Shown here piece after piece: positions 51,185 to 60,722 of a stretch of DNA of 64,000 bases. The notes beneath the pieces are model-generated. The model searched no databases and was not told where the DNA came from. It worked only from the letters and a program-made list of their open reading frames with translations. This DNA comes from Mesorhizobium sp. AR10. GTDB lineage: Bacteria > Pseudomonadota > Alphaproteobacteria > Rhizobiales > Rhizobiaceae. A program made the translations under genes and the position numbers. Every line of letters starts with the position of its first letter. The first letter of the stretch is position 1. The stretch lies in NCBI RefSeq assembly GCF_024746795.1, contig NZ_CP080524.1, positions 620,001 to 684,000 on the forward strand, in the 5' to 3' direction.

Positions 51185-52607
51185 GGCGGTCATTGGATTT
51201 GCGGCAATCCTTGCGGCGGCGATGACAATCGCCGCCGTGCCCGCCTTCGCGCAGACCAATGATCCGAACCTCACCCAGGCAGAGATCGACTGCCTCAACC
51301 GGCCAAATGCAGTCGGAGCCGACTGCACCAAGGACGGCGAAACGTCCGGCGCTGGTTCAGCCGCTACCGGCGCCGTCTTTCTTCCCGAGCTGATCGTCGA
51401 CTTGTTTCCCAATGCGGCCGGAGGTGGCGAGGCGCAAGTGCCGACGCCACCCTCAACCCCGCCGGCCACCGCACCGGCGACACCGGTCGCCGTGCCAGGC
51501 AGTCCGATCGTTTCGCCGCCCGATCTGGTGGCGACCGAGCCGCCGCGCGCCGTCATCGGCGATTTCGTGCCCGACGAGGTGCTGGTGACGGTCGACGGCG
51601 ATGCCGGCGCCGTCCAGCAGATCGCCACCTCCTTTGGCCTCGTGGTGCGCTCGCAACGCCAGTCGAGGTTGCTCGGCACCACGCTGGTGCGTTTCGGCAT
51701 TCCCGATGGCCGCCCGGTCGGCATCGTGCTGGCGCAGCTTGCCGCCTATGGCCGCACCCTGCGGCGTGAGCCAAACCACGTCTATTCGCTGCAGCAGGCA
51801 GCCACCATCGTCAACTATGCCTTCGACCGCATCACGCTCGATGAGAAGCAGGCGAGCGGCGAGAATGTGCGCATCGCCGTCATCGACACCGGCATCGACG
51901 AGACCAATCCGGCGCTCTCCGGCGTCATCGCCGACCAGTTCGATGCCATGCCCAACGTGCCGATCGAGGTGCGCGATCACGGCACGTCGATCGACGGCCT
52001 GATCGCCGGCGTCGGCGCGCTCAAAGGCATGGCGCCGGGCGCCAGGATCTATCACGCCCGCGCCTTCGAGGGCGGCAAGTCGACCATGGACGTCATCCTT
52101 TCGGCGCTCGACTGGGCGGCGGACCAGGATGTCCGCATCATCAATATGAGCTTCGTCGGCCCGAAGAACGACCTGCTCGGCATCGCTTGCCGCAATGCAC
52201 GGGCGCTCGGCATCGTGCTGGTCGCCGCTGCCGGCAACAACGGACCGAAGGCGCCTTACGGCTATCCGGCCGCCTTCGACGGCGTCATCGCGGTGACTGC
52301 CACCGATGCCAAGGACGGGCTGATGGCGCAGGCCAATCGCGGCGCCTATGTCTTCATCTCCGCGCCCGGCGTCGAGATGGTGGCGCCGAGCGGCGCCGGC
52401 TCGGATGTGGTCACCGGCACCTCGTTCGCCGCAGCCATCGTGACCGGCGCCATCGCCAATCTGTTTCATGCCGCGCCCGATCGCTCGGCCGACGGGATCG
52501 AGAAGGCACTGGCGGCAACGGCGAAAGATCTCGGCCCCAAGGGGCGCGACAATGATTTCGGCTATGGGCTGCTTGACATCAAGGCGGCTGAGGCGGCGAA
52601 GGAATAG
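51174..52607 (+). CDS. Exported subtilisin-like serine protease (S8 family)
   Basis: A 477-residue subtilase. Signal peptide 1-26 (AFAQ), a Pro-rich linker (~86-126), a propeptide-like domain (~130-205), and the S8 core with Asp238 (VIDTGID), His269 (RDHGTS), Asn in AAAGNNGP and Ser417 (GTSFAAA). The gene overlaps the anti-sigma stop by 11 bp, so all three are in one operon. It may process the anti-sigma factor or be its output; direction of control unknown. Confidence 0.88.
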   Translation: MAAKAVIGFAAILAAAMTIAAVPAFAQTNDPNLTQAEIDCLNRPNAVGADCTKDGETSGAGSAATGAVFLPELIVDLFPNAAGGGEAQVPTPPSTPPATAPATPVAVPGSPIVSPPDLVATEPPRAVIGDFVPDEVLVTVDGDAGAVQQIATSFGLVVRSQRQSRLLGTTLVRFGIPDGRPVGIVLAQLAAYGRTLRREPNHVYSLQQAATIVNYAFDRITLDEKQASGENVRIAVIDTGIDETNPALSGVIADQFDAMPNVPIEVRDHGTSIDGLIAGVGALKGMAPGARIYHARAFEGGKSTMDVILSALDWAADQDVRIINMSFVGPKNDLLGIACRNARALGIVLVAAAGNNGPKAPYGYPAAFDGVIAVTATDAKDGLMAQANRGAYVFISAPGVEMVAPSGAGSDVVTGTSFAAAIVTGAIANLFHAAPDRSADGIEKALAATAKDLGPKGRDNDFGYGLLDIKAAEAAKE

Positions 52608-52645
52608 TCTGGCGCAGGCCGGCATCACCTGAATATCAACACGGC

Positions 52646-53668
52646 CTAGCCCGGCGCGCCGGCGACCGATCCCCTGACCACCAGGTCGACCGGCCAGACC
52701 TCGCCGCGGGCGCCCTCCTCCAGCCCTGATATACGCGCCGCCAGCCGCTCGGCAACGCGTGCGCCAGCCAGTCGGATCGACGAACGCGTCGTCGACAACG
52801 GCACGGAAAAATTTTCCGGCTTCAGCCAGGGGAAGACGTCGTCATGGGCGATCAGCGACAGGTCGCCCGGGATAGTCAGGCCGAGATCGCGCACCGCGCG
52901 CACGACGCCGAGCGCCATGATCAGGCTGGAGCAAGCGATCGCCGTCGGCGCCTCGCTCTGCTCGAGCAACCGCCGGGCCGCGCGGTAGCCGTTCTCCTCG
53001 GTCATGGTGAGTGAACAGACATGGCGCTCGCCAAGCGTCAGGCCGCTCGCCGCCAGCGCCCGGCGCACGCCGCGCTCGCGATGGATGGCGAAGGTCTCGC
53101 GGTCGTCGCCGTTGATCAGCGCCAGTCGCCGGTGACCGAGTTGGATGAGCAGCCGTGCTGCCTCGTGGAAAGCGCCCTCATTGTCGATGTCGGTGAAGGG
53201 ATAATCGAAATCGAAGCCATCACTGCGGCCATGGACGATAAAGGGGATACCGAGCGTGTTGACCAGCGCCACTCGCCGGTCGGCGGGGCGCGGCGAGGAG
53301 ATGTAGACGGCGTCGACCTGCCTGTTGGCGACGATACGCCGGTAGGTCGTCTCCTGGTCGTCGGCGTCGGCTGGTGACAGCACCAGGTCGAGCTCATGCG
53401 AACGGGCATAGTCGCCGAGACCGGAGAGGAATTCGACGAAATGCGGGTCGATGTCGACGGCCGTACCGGTCGGCAAGACATAACCGATCATCCCGGTCTT
53501 GCCGGTGGCCAACCGGCGCGCGCTCGGGTTTGGCCGATAGCCATGGCGCTTGGCGGCATCCATCACCCGCCGGCGCGTTTCCTCGTTGACTTCCGGGTAG
53601 CCGTTCAGCGCGCGGCTTACCGTGGTTTGCGAAAGCGCCAGCATGTGGGAGAGCTGTTTGAGGTTCAC
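52646..53668 (-). CDS. aglR: LacI-family repressor of alpha-glucoside genes (AglR-like)
   Basis: A 340-residue LacI regulator with an intact N-terminal helix-turn-helix (NLKQLSHMLALSQTTVSRALNGYPEV) and a sugar-binding effector domain. It is divergent from aglE, matching the aglR-aglEFGAK order of Sinorhizobium. Palindromic operators lie in the intervening region. Inducers are expected to be alpha-glucosides such as sucrose, trehalose or maltose. Confidence 0.88.
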   Translation of the reverse strand: MNLKQLSHMLALSQTTVSRALNGYPEVNEETRRRVMDAAKRHGYRPNPSARRLATGKTGMIGYVLPTGTAVDIDPHFVEFLSGLGDYARSHELDLVLSPADADDQETTYRRIVANRQVDAVYISSPRPADRRVALVNTLGIPFIVHGRSDGFDFDYPFTDIDNEGAFHEAARLLIQLGHRRLALINGDDRETFAIHRERGVRRALAASGLTLGERHVCSLTMTEENGYRAARRLLEQSEAPTAIACSSLIMALGVVRAVRDLGLTIPGDLSLIAHDDVFPWLKPENFSVPLSTTRSSIRLAGARVAERLAARISGLEEGARGEVWPVDLVVRGSVAGAPG

Positions 53669-54030
53669 CGGAGGCCTCCAAGCCTCAAAGCGCTTTTAAA
53701 TTGAATCTATTTGGCCGCCACGGACAGCGCTACCAAGCGTGACGACCATAAGCACCGTTTCGGACAGGTTTGAAGTAGAATTTGCTGATGCACTGCCAAA
53801 AAAGCATGCTGCACTGCACTTTCGGCTGCTTTCACTACAAAAATTAAATCGATTAGCCTGCCACCCTCTTGACTCTTGGTCGATTCAATGGCGAGATCAA
53901 AAAAGCCAAAGCGCTTTGGAAGACTCTTTCGAAAGGTTGCGGTTCCTTTCTGAGTGAGTCACAGTCCTGCAGCGTCGGCGGACGGAATGGAGGTTCCGTC
54001 CGGGTGTTTGTGACCATGGGAGGAATACCA
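53669..54030. promoter_or_regulatory. aglR-aglE divergent regulatory region with LacI-type operators
   Basis: 362 bp without a gene. It holds the perfect palindrome CCAAAGCGCTTTGG (53906-53919) in front of aglE, and AAAGCGCTTT (53687-53696) close to the aglR start. Both share the AAGCGCTT core typical of LacI-family operators. CTTTCGAAAG (53926-53935) is a further short palindrome. Repression of both directions by AglR is likely. Confidence 0.7.
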
Positions 54031-55386
54031 ATGAAGAAAATGCTTCTGCTGGGCGCCGCGTTTGCCACGCTCGCCTTCAGCGTACCGGCGCAGGCCGAAC
54101 TGAAGTTCAAGCCGGGCGAAGACCCCCGCTTCAACTGGGCCAACTACGAAGAGCTCAAGAAGGTCGACCTCAAGGGCGAGACGCTGTCGATCTTCGGGCC
54201 ATGGCGCGGCGAGGACGAGGGCCTTATTCGCACCGTTCTCGACTATTTCTCGGAAGCCACCGGCGTCGAGATCAAATACTCCTCGTCGGAGAATTACGAA
54301 CAGCAGATCGTCATCGACACGCAGGCCGGCAGCCCGCCCAACATTGCCGTGCTGCCGCAGCCGGGCCTGATCCAGGATCTGGCATCGAAGGGCCTGCTGA
54401 CGCCGCTCGGCGACGAGACCTCAAACTGGGTCAAGGAGAATTACGGCGCCGGCCAGTCATGGGTCGACCTCGGCACCTTCAAGGACAAGGACGGCAAGCC
54501 CGGCTTCTTCGCCTTCCCCTACAAGGCCGACGTGAAATCGCTGGTCTGGTATTCGCCGGACAATTTCGAGGAAGCCGGCTACAAGGTTCCCAAGACGCAG
54601 GAAGAGCTCGCCGATCTTGAAAAGAAAATCATCGCCGACGGCGGCACGCCGTGGTGCATCGGGCTCGGTTCCGGCGGCGCCACCGGCTGGCCGGCGACCG
54701 ACTGGGTCGAAGACATCATGCTGCGCACCCAGGCGCCCGACGTCTACGACAAGTGGGTGAAGAACGAGATTCCGTTCAACGATCCCGCGGTGGTCAACGC
54801 CATCGATATTTTCGGCAAGATCGCGACCGACGACAAGATGGTCGATGGCGGCGCCAAGGCGGTTGCTGCGACCGACTTCCGCGACAGCCCGAAAGGTCTC
54901 TTCTCGGTGCCGCCGAAATGCTACCTGCATCACCAGGCGTCGTTCATTCCGACCTTCTTCCCGGAAGGCACCAAGGTCGGCCAGGACGCGGATTTCTTCT
55001 ACTTCCCGCCTTACGCCTCCAAGCCTGACCTCGGCACCCCGGTGCTCGGCGCCGGCACGCTGGCAATGATCACCAAGGATAGCAAGAGTGCCCGCGCGTT
55101 CATCGAATTCCTGAAGATGCCGCTCGCCCACGAGATCTGGATGGCCCAGGGTGGCTTCGTGACGCCGCTCAAGTCGGTCAACAAGGACGCCTATGCCAGC
55201 GACGCGCTGAAGAAGCAGGGCGAAATCCTCGCCAATGCCTCGACCTTCCGCTTCGATGGTTCCGACCTGATGCCGGGCAAGATCGGCGCCGGCGCCTTCT
55301 GGACGGGTATGATCGACCTCGTCGGCGGCAAGTCCGCCCAGGATGTCGCCACCGACATCCAGAAGAGCTGGGACGCGATCAAGTAA
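54031..55386 (+). CDS. aglE: Alpha-glucoside ABC transporter substrate-binding protein
   Basis: A 451-residue SBP_bac_1 protein with a signal peptide (MKKMLLLGAAFATLAFSVPAQA). Sugar-binding features: EDEGLIRTVLDYFSEATGVEI and PKGLFSVPPKCYLHHQASFIP. The ATG at 54031 follows GGGAGGAATACCA. First gene of the transport operon, followed by a strong hairpin that may set its higher expression. Confidence 0.92.
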   Translation: MKKMLLLGAAFATLAFSVPAQAELKFKPGEDPRFNWANYEELKKVDLKGETLSIFGPWRGEDEGLIRTVLDYFSEATGVEIKYSSSENYEQQIVIDTQAGSPPNIAVLPQPGLIQDLASKGLLTPLGDETSNWVKENYGAGQSWVDLGTFKDKDGKPGFFAFPYKADVKSLVWYSPDNFEEAGYKVPKTQEELADLEKKIIADGGTPWCIGLGSGGATGWPATDWVEDIMLRTQAPDVYDKWVKNEIPFNDPAVVNAIDIFGKIATDDKMVDGGAKAVAATDFRDSPKGLFSVPPKCYLHHQASFIPTFFPEGTKVGQDADFFYFPPYASKPDLGTPVLGAGTLAMITKDSKSARAFIEFLKMPLAHEIWMAQGGFVTPLKSVNKDAYASDALKKQGEILANASTFRFDGSDLMPGKIGAGAFWTGMIDLVGGKSAQDVATDIQKSWDAIK

Positions 55387-55435
55387 GCAGCCGATTGTTC
55401 GGCCGCTGGAAGTTTCGGACTTCCTGATCCTCTCT

Positions 55436-55461
55436 GGATCCGGGCCTCGAGGCCCGGATCC
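55436..55461. repeat. 26-bp perfect palindrome between aglE and aglF
   Basis: The 26 bases are fully self-complementary with no loop beyond the centre (BamHI-like ends and a CTCGAG core). No T-run follows, so it is not a classic terminator; it more likely stabilises the aglE message or attenuates downstream genes. Confidence 0.7.
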
Positions 55462-55636
55462 GACCGGCGGCCCGCGCCGCACCTGATGTCATGCGCACAT
55501 AGACATTCCGGCAGGAAGCGCGATCAGCAAAAGGGGAAAACCCGCTTTGCATACGATCACGCTCTGACAACTGAATCGGCGCATCTCACCGCCCAGGCCG
55601 TCCGGCTTGGCGGGTGACGCGCACGGGGAGGGACCC

Positions 55637-56650
55637 ATGGCGGCTCAGATTTTCTCGGCCATTTTCGTCATCATCGTCGGCGTCGGCGGCTGCGTCGCCT
55701 ATTTCTGGGGCGCCAACAAGCTGGTGGACATCATCTTCCCGTCGCGCGGCGTCGCCGGTGCTGCGGCCATCGACAATCTGCGCCGGCAAGGGCTGGTCCG
55801 GCCATGGCTGTTTGTCGGCCCGGCCATGATCATCCTGACCATCTATCTGATCTATCCGGTGGTCGAGACGCTGAGGCTGTCGTTCCTCGACCGCAGCGGC
55901 ATTCATTTCGTCGGTTTCGCCAACTATGAATGGGCGTTCGGCGACCGCGAATTCCGCAACTCGATCCTCAACAACATCATCTGGCTGGCGGTGGTGCCTG
56001 CCGCCTGCACCTTCCTTGGGCTGATCATCGCCGTGCTGACCGACAAGATCTGGTGGGGCACGATCGCCAAGAGCCTGATCTTCCTGCCGCTGGCCATCTC
56101 CTTCGTCGGCGCCAGCGTCATCTGGAAATTCATCTATGAATATCGCGGCGACGGGCAGACGCAGATCGGCCTGCTCAATGCCATCATCCAGTATTTCGGC
56201 GGCCAGCCGCAGGTCTGGATATCGCTGCCGTTCTGGAACAATTTCTTCCTGATGATCATCCTGATCTGGATCCAGACCGGCTTTGCCATGGTCATCCTGT
56301 CGTCCGCCTTGCGCGGCATCCCGGAAGAAACGCTGGAGGCCGCGGTCATCGACGGCGCCAACCCGTTCCAGATCTTCTGGAAGATCATGGTGCCGCAGAT
56401 CTGGGGCACCATCGCCGTGGTCTGGACCACCATCACCATCCTGGTGCTGAAGGTTTTCGACATCGTGCTGACCATGACCAACGGCCAATGGAACAGCCAG
56501 GTGCTGGCCAATCTGATGTTCGACTGGATGTTCCGCGGCGGCGGTGATTTCGGCCGCGGCGCCACCATCGCCATCATCATCATGATCGCGGTCATTCCGA
56601 TCATGGTCTGGAACATCCGCCAGGCGAACAAAGAGACGGGAGGACATTGA
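55637..56650 (+). CDS. aglF: Alpha-glucoside ABC transporter permease
   Basis: A 337-residue permease with an N-terminal membrane extension before the six-helix MalF-like core and the EAA loop EETLEAAVIDGANPFQIFWKIMVPQI. The ATG at 55637 follows GGGGAGGGACCC. It partners with AglG; 250 bp upstream separate it from aglE. Confidence 0.92.
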   Translation: MAAQIFSAIFVIIVGVGGCVAYFWGANKLVDIIFPSRGVAGAAAIDNLRRQGLVRPWLFVGPAMIILTIYLIYPVVETLRLSFLDRSGIHFVGFANYEWAFGDREFRNSILNNIIWLAVVPAACTFLGLIIAVLTDKIWWGTIAKSLIFLPLAISFVGASVIWKFIYEYRGDGQTQIGLLNAIIQYFGGQPQVWISLPFWNNFFLMIILIWIQTGFAMVILSSALRGIPEETLEAAVIDGANPFQIFWKIMVPQIWGTIAVVWTTITILVLKVFDIVLTMTNGQWNSQVLANLMFDWMFRGGGDFGRGATIAIIIMIAVIPIMVWNIRQANKETGGH

Positions 56651-56651
56651 G

Positions 56652-57806
56652 ATGGCTGTCGCAACCGGAAAGTCCTTTGCCAGCCGCTTCGGCGTTCACA
56701 TCGCGGTGTTGATCTTCGTCGCGATCTGGACCGTGCCTACGCTGGGCATTCTCGTCTCGTCGCTGCGCGACAAGGACCAGATCATCGCCTCGGGCTGGTG
56801 GAACTCATTCTCCAGCTCCACCCAGACCGAAGCCGGCCGGTTGCCGGCCGCCTCGACGCAGGTCGAGAAGGACGGCAAGTTCGTCCTGCAAGGCAACATC
56901 TTCGCCGAAGGTGCTGCCCGCAACATCAGCGCCTTCGGCGTCAAGTCGGCCGCACCGACGCAATATCCGGCCGGCACGACCGCCGATCTCGGCGACGGCG
57001 TGACCTTGCAGCTCAACGCCGACGGTACCTTCATCATGCAGTCGCCGAAGGCCTTCGAGGGCGATCGCGGCCAGCGCGTCTACTACGCCTCGTCGGCGCC
57101 GCCGAAATTCACCACCGACAACTACCAGACCGTGCTGTTTTCGGAAGGCATCGGCCGCTCGTTCATGAACTCGCTGACCGTCACCATTCCGGCGACCGTC
57201 ATCCCGATCCTGATTGCGGCGTTCGCCGCCTATGCGCTGGCCTGGATGCGCTTTCCCGGCCGGGCCCTGCTCATCGCGGTCATCATCGGCCTGCTGGTCG
57301 TGCCGCTGCAGATGTCGCTGATCCCGCTGCTGAAACTCTACAATGGTGTCGGCTCGTTCTTCGGCATGCCCTCGAAAACCTATCTCGGCATCTGGCTGGC
57401 GCATACCGGCTTCGGCCTGCCCTTCGCCATCTATCTATTGCGGAGCTACATTGCCGGTCTGCCGCGCGAGATCATGGAGTCGGCGCGCATCGACGGCGCC
57501 AGCGACTTCGAGATCTTCGTCAAGATCGTCTTGCCGCTGTCGTTCCCGGTGCTGGCCTCCTTCGCCATCTTCCAGTTCCTCTGGGTATGGAACGATTTGC
57601 TGGTTGCGATGGTTTTCCTGGGTACCGAGGCAGACCAGATCGTCCTTACCGCCAAGCTCAATGCGTTGCTCGGCTCACGCGGCGGCGACTGGGAGATCCT
57701 GACGACATCGGCATTCGTGACCATTATCGTGCCGCTGATCGTGTTCTTCTCGCTGCAGCGCTACTTCGTCCGCGGGCTGCTTGCCGGCTCGGTGAAAGGA
57801 GGCTGA
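56652..57806 (+). CDS. aglG: Alpha-glucoside ABC transporter permease
   Basis: A 384-residue MalG-type permease. After the first helix there is a ~110-residue periplasmic insert (residues ~35-150) characteristic of AglG, then the standard core with EAA loop REIMESARIDGASDFEIFVKIVLPL. Begins 1 bp after the aglF stop. Confidence 0.92.
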   Translation: MAVATGKSFASRFGVHIAVLIFVAIWTVPTLGILVSSLRDKDQIIASGWWNSFSSSTQTEAGRLPAASTQVEKDGKFVLQGNIFAEGAARNISAFGVKSAAPTQYPAGTTADLGDGVTLQLNADGTFIMQSPKAFEGDRGQRVYYASSAPPKFTTDNYQTVLFSEGIGRSFMNSLTVTIPATVIPILIAAFAAYALAWMRFPGRALLIAVIIGLLVVPLQMSLIPLLKLYNGVGSFFGMPSKTYLGIWLAHTGFGLPFAIYLLRSYIAGLPREIMESARIDGASDFEIFVKIVLPLSFPVLASFAIFQFLWVWNDLLVAMVFLGTEADQIVLTAKLNALLGSRGGDWEILTTSAFVTIIVPLIVFFSLQRYFVRGLLAGSVKGG

Positions 57807-57810
57807 GACA

Positions 57811-59475
57811 ATGCAATCCGCTTTGAAGGCGACCTCGAAGCCCGATCTCGCCGTCGATCGCGACTGGTGGCGCGGCGCTGTGATCTATCAGATCTATCCG
57901 CGCAGCTATCAGGACTCGAACGGCGACGGCATCGGCGACCTCAAGGGCATTATCGGCAGACTGCCCTACATCGCCTCGCTCGGCGTCGACGCCATCTGGA
58001 TCTCGCCGTTCTTCAAGTCGCCGATGAAGGATTTCGGCTACGACGTGTCAGACTATTGCGACGTCGATCCGATGTTCGGCACGCTGGCCGATTTCGATGC
58101 CCTGACCGCCGAGGCGCACAGACTCGGCCTCAAGGTGATGATCGACGAGGTGCTGTCGCACACCGCCGACAACCATCCGTGGTTCAAGGAAAGCCGCGCA
58201 AATCGGACCAATCCCAAGGCCGACTGGTATGTCTGGGCGGACGCCAGACCGGACGGCACGCCACCCAACAACTGGCTGTCGATCTTCGGCGGCTCGGCCT
58301 GGCAGTGGGACACCAGCCGCCAGCAATATTACCTGCATAATTTCCTGGCCGAGCAGCCCGATCTCAACTTCCACAGCCGTGCCGTCCAGGACGCGCTGCT
58401 CGAGGTCACCCGTTTCTGGCTGGAGCGCGGCGTTGACGGCTTCCGGCTCGACACCATCAATTTCTACTTCCACAGCCAGGGGCTGGAGAACAATCCGCCA
58501 CTGCCGCCCGAAGAGCGCAACGACCAGACCGCCCCCGCCGTCAATCCTTACAACTACCAGGACCATCTCTACGACAAGAGCCGTCCTGAAAACCTCGCTT
58601 TCCTCGAACGGTTCCGCGCCTTGCTCGACGAATATCCGGCGACGGCGGCGGTCGGCGAAGTTGGCGATTCGCAGCGCGGCCTGGAAGTGGTGGCGGCCTA
58701 CACCGCCGGCGGCAAGCGCGTGCACATGTGCTATTCCTTCGATTTCCTGGCGCCTGAAAAGATCAGCGCCGCAAAGGTGCGCTCGGTATTGGAATCCTTC
58801 GGCAAGGTCGCCAGCGACGGCTGGTCGTGCTGGGCCTTTTCCAACCACGACGTGATGCGGCCGGCGTCGCGCTGGGCCGCCGGCGAAGCCGACCAGGCCG
58901 CCTATCTCAAGGTCATCTCGGCGCTGCTGATGTCGTTGCGCGGCTCGGTCTGCATCTATCAGGGCGAGGAGCTTGGGCTCGGCGAAGCCGAGCTGCAATT
59001 CGAGGATTTGCAAGACCCTTACGGCATCCGCTTCTGGCCGGAATTCAAGGGCCGCGACGGCTGCCGCACGCCGATGGTGTGGGACGCCACTGCAAAGAAT
59101 GCTGGCTTCTCTACGGCAAAGCCTTGGCTGCCCGTGCCGGGAAAACACCTTTCGCAAGCGGTCAACGTGCAGCAGGGCGACGACAGCTCGCTGCTTGAGC
59201 ACTACCGGCGCTTTCTCGCCTTCCGCCATGCCCATCCGGCATTGGCCAAGGGCGATATCAACTTCATCGAAAGCGAGGGCGATACGGTCGCCTTCACGCG
59301 CCGCGAAGGCAACGAGCAGATCGTCTGCGTCTTCAATCTCGGCGCCAGGACGGCCGAAATCGATCTCGGCGGCCGTTCGCTGCAATCCTTGCCGGGACAC
59401 GGGTTTTCCGGACAGACTGGCGCCGGTTCTATCCGCCTTGGCGGCTACGGCGCATGGTTCGGGCGTATCGACTGA
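57811..59475 (+). CDS. aglA: Alpha-glucosidase (GH13)
   Basis: A 554-residue family 13 enzyme. Conserved regions: DVSDYCDVDPMFGT, KVMIDEVLSHT, GVDGFRLDTINF (nucleophile Asp), VGEVGD (acid Glu) and FSNHDVMRP. It hydrolyses imported alpha-glucosides in the cytoplasm (no signal peptide). AAAGGAGG precedes the ATG. Confidence 0.93.
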   Translation: MQSALKATSKPDLAVDRDWWRGAVIYQIYPRSYQDSNGDGIGDLKGIIGRLPYIASLGVDAIWISPFFKSPMKDFGYDVSDYCDVDPMFGTLADFDALTAEAHRLGLKVMIDEVLSHTADNHPWFKESRANRTNPKADWYVWADARPDGTPPNNWLSIFGGSAWQWDTSRQQYYLHNFLAEQPDLNFHSRAVQDALLEVTRFWLERGVDGFRLDTINFYFHSQGLENNPPLPPEERNDQTAPAVNPYNYQDHLYDKSRPENLAFLERFRALLDEYPATAAVGEVGDSQRGLEVVAAYTAGGKRVHMCYSFDFLAPEKISAAKVRSVLESFGKVASDGWSCWAFSNHDVMRPASRWAAGEADQAAYLKVISALLMSLRGSVCIYQGEELGLGEAELQFEDLQDPYGIRFWPEFKGRDGCRTPMVWDATAKNAGFSTAKPWLPVPGKHLSQAVNVQQGDDSSLLEHYRRFLAFRHAHPALAKGDINFIESEGDTVAFTRREGNEQIVCVFNLGARTAEIDLGGRSLQSLPGHGFSGQTGAGSIRLGGYGAWFGRID

Positions 59476-59480
59476 ATTTA

Positions 59481-59512
59481 CTAAAAGAATTCACTGCTAG
59501 AAGAATTCACTG
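59481..59512 (+). repeat. 16-bp tandem duplication before aglK
   Basis: CTAAAAGAATTCACTG (59481-59496) is followed by CTAGAAGAATTCACTG (59497-59512), one mismatch. The duplication lengthens the aglA-aglK spacer just before the ribosome site GGGAGGAAATC. Confidence 0.7.
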
Positions 59513-59522
59513 GGAGGAAATC

Positions 59523-60635
59523 ATGGCCGATGTCACGCTAAGGCAAGTGAAGAAATCATACGGCAATCTGCACATTCTGCACGGCATCGATCTCGACATA
59601 AAGTCGGGCGAGTTCATCGTCTTCGTCGGCCCTTCGGGTTGCGGCAAGTCGACCTTGCTTCGCTCCATCGCAGGACTGGAGGAAATCACCTCCGGCGAGC
59701 TCAAGATCGCCGGAGAGGTGGTGAACGACGTGCCGCCGTCGAAGCGGGGCATCGCCATGGTGTTCCAGTCCTATGCGCTCTATCCGCACATGACCGTCTA
59801 CGACAACATGGCGTTCTCTATGAAGATCGGCAAGGAGAACAAGGCCGAGATCGACCGGCGGGTGAAGCAGGCGGCGGAAATCCTGCAGCTGACCAAGTAT
59901 CTCGACCGCCTGCCCAAGGCGATGTCGGGAGGCCAGCGGCAGCGCGTCGCCATCGGCCGCGCCATCGTGCGCAATCCGAAGGTCTTCCTGTTCGACGAGC
60001 CGCTGTCGAACCTTGACGCGGCACTGCGTGTCGCCACCCGTATCGAGATCGCCAAGCTCAAGGAATCGATGCCTGCCACAACGATGATCTATGTCACCCA
60101 CGACCAGGTCGAGGCGATGACGCTGGCCGACCGCATCGTGGTGCTGAAGGACGGGCATATCGAGCAGGTCGGCACGCCGATGGATCTCTACAAGAAGCCC
60201 GGCAATCTGTTTGTTGCCCAGTTCATCGGCTCGCCGGCCATGAACATTTTGCCGGCAACAATCGAAAAGACCGGCAACCCGACCGTCGTCAGCCATGTCG
60301 GTGGCCGCAAGGCGACGGTGCCAATCACCACGCCGGCTTCAGCAAAGGGTGCCGCGGTGAGCTTTGGCGTGCGGCCGGAGGATCTGGTGATCGCCACCGG
60401 CGCGGACTACCTCTTCGAGGGCAAGGTGGACTATGTCGAGCAGCTCGGCGAGGTTCAGCTCATCTATATCGACATCGGCCGTGCCGACCTGCCGCTGGTG
60501 ACCAAGCTGCCCGGCAATGTCGAGGTCAAGCGTGGCACGACGCTGCGGCTGAGCGCGGATGCCGGAGACCTCCATATCTTCGATGCCGACGGACATTCCT
60601 TCGCACTCCACAATGCGGAAGCAAAAGCGGCCTGA
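59523..60635 (+). CDS. aglK: Alpha-glucoside ABC transporter ATP-binding protein
   Basis: A 370-residue MalK/UgpC-type ATPase: Walker A GPSGCGKST, Q-loop FQSYALYPH, signature SGGQRQRVAIGRAI, Walker B VFLFDEPLSNLD and a C-terminal TOBE domain. The ATG at 59523 follows GGGAGGAAATC. Drives the AglEFG importer. Last gene of the operon. Confidence 0.93.
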   Translation: MADVTLRQVKKSYGNLHILHGIDLDIKSGEFIVFVGPSGCGKSTLLRSIAGLEEITSGELKIAGEVVNDVPPSKRGIAMVFQSYALYPHMTVYDNMAFSMKIGKENKAEIDRRVKQAAEILQLTKYLDRLPKAMSGGQRQRVAIGRAIVRNPKVFLFDEPLSNLDAALRVATRIEIAKLKESMPATTMIYVTHDQVEAMTLADRIVVLKDGHIEQVGTPMDLYKKPGNLFVAQFIGSPAMNILPATIEKTGNPTVVSHVGGRKATVPITTPASAKGAAVSFGVRPEDLVIATGADYLFEGKVDYVEQLGEVQLIYIDIGRADLPLVTKLPGNVEVKRGTTLRLSADAGDLHIFDADGHSFALHNAEAKAA

Positions 60636-60670
60636 GGCCGTCCGGTTCGGATCACATCCGGATCAAAAAA

Positions 60671-60702
60671 AGAGCGGCGGGCCGGGCCCGCCGCTCTTTT
60701 TT
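60671..60702. terminator. Strong bidirectional intrinsic terminator
   Basis: A perfect 12-bp stem (60671-60682 with 60686-60697), loop CGG, flanked by A7 on the left and T6 on the right. It ends the agl operon on the plus strand and the DUF680-like genes on the minus strand. Confidence 0.9.
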
Positions 60703-60722
60703 CTGGATGTCGACTTCGGCTG

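Noticed and set aside
51174..52607. Autotransporter-type subtilase
   Set aside because: No C-terminal beta-barrel domain is present; the protein ends just after the S8 core.
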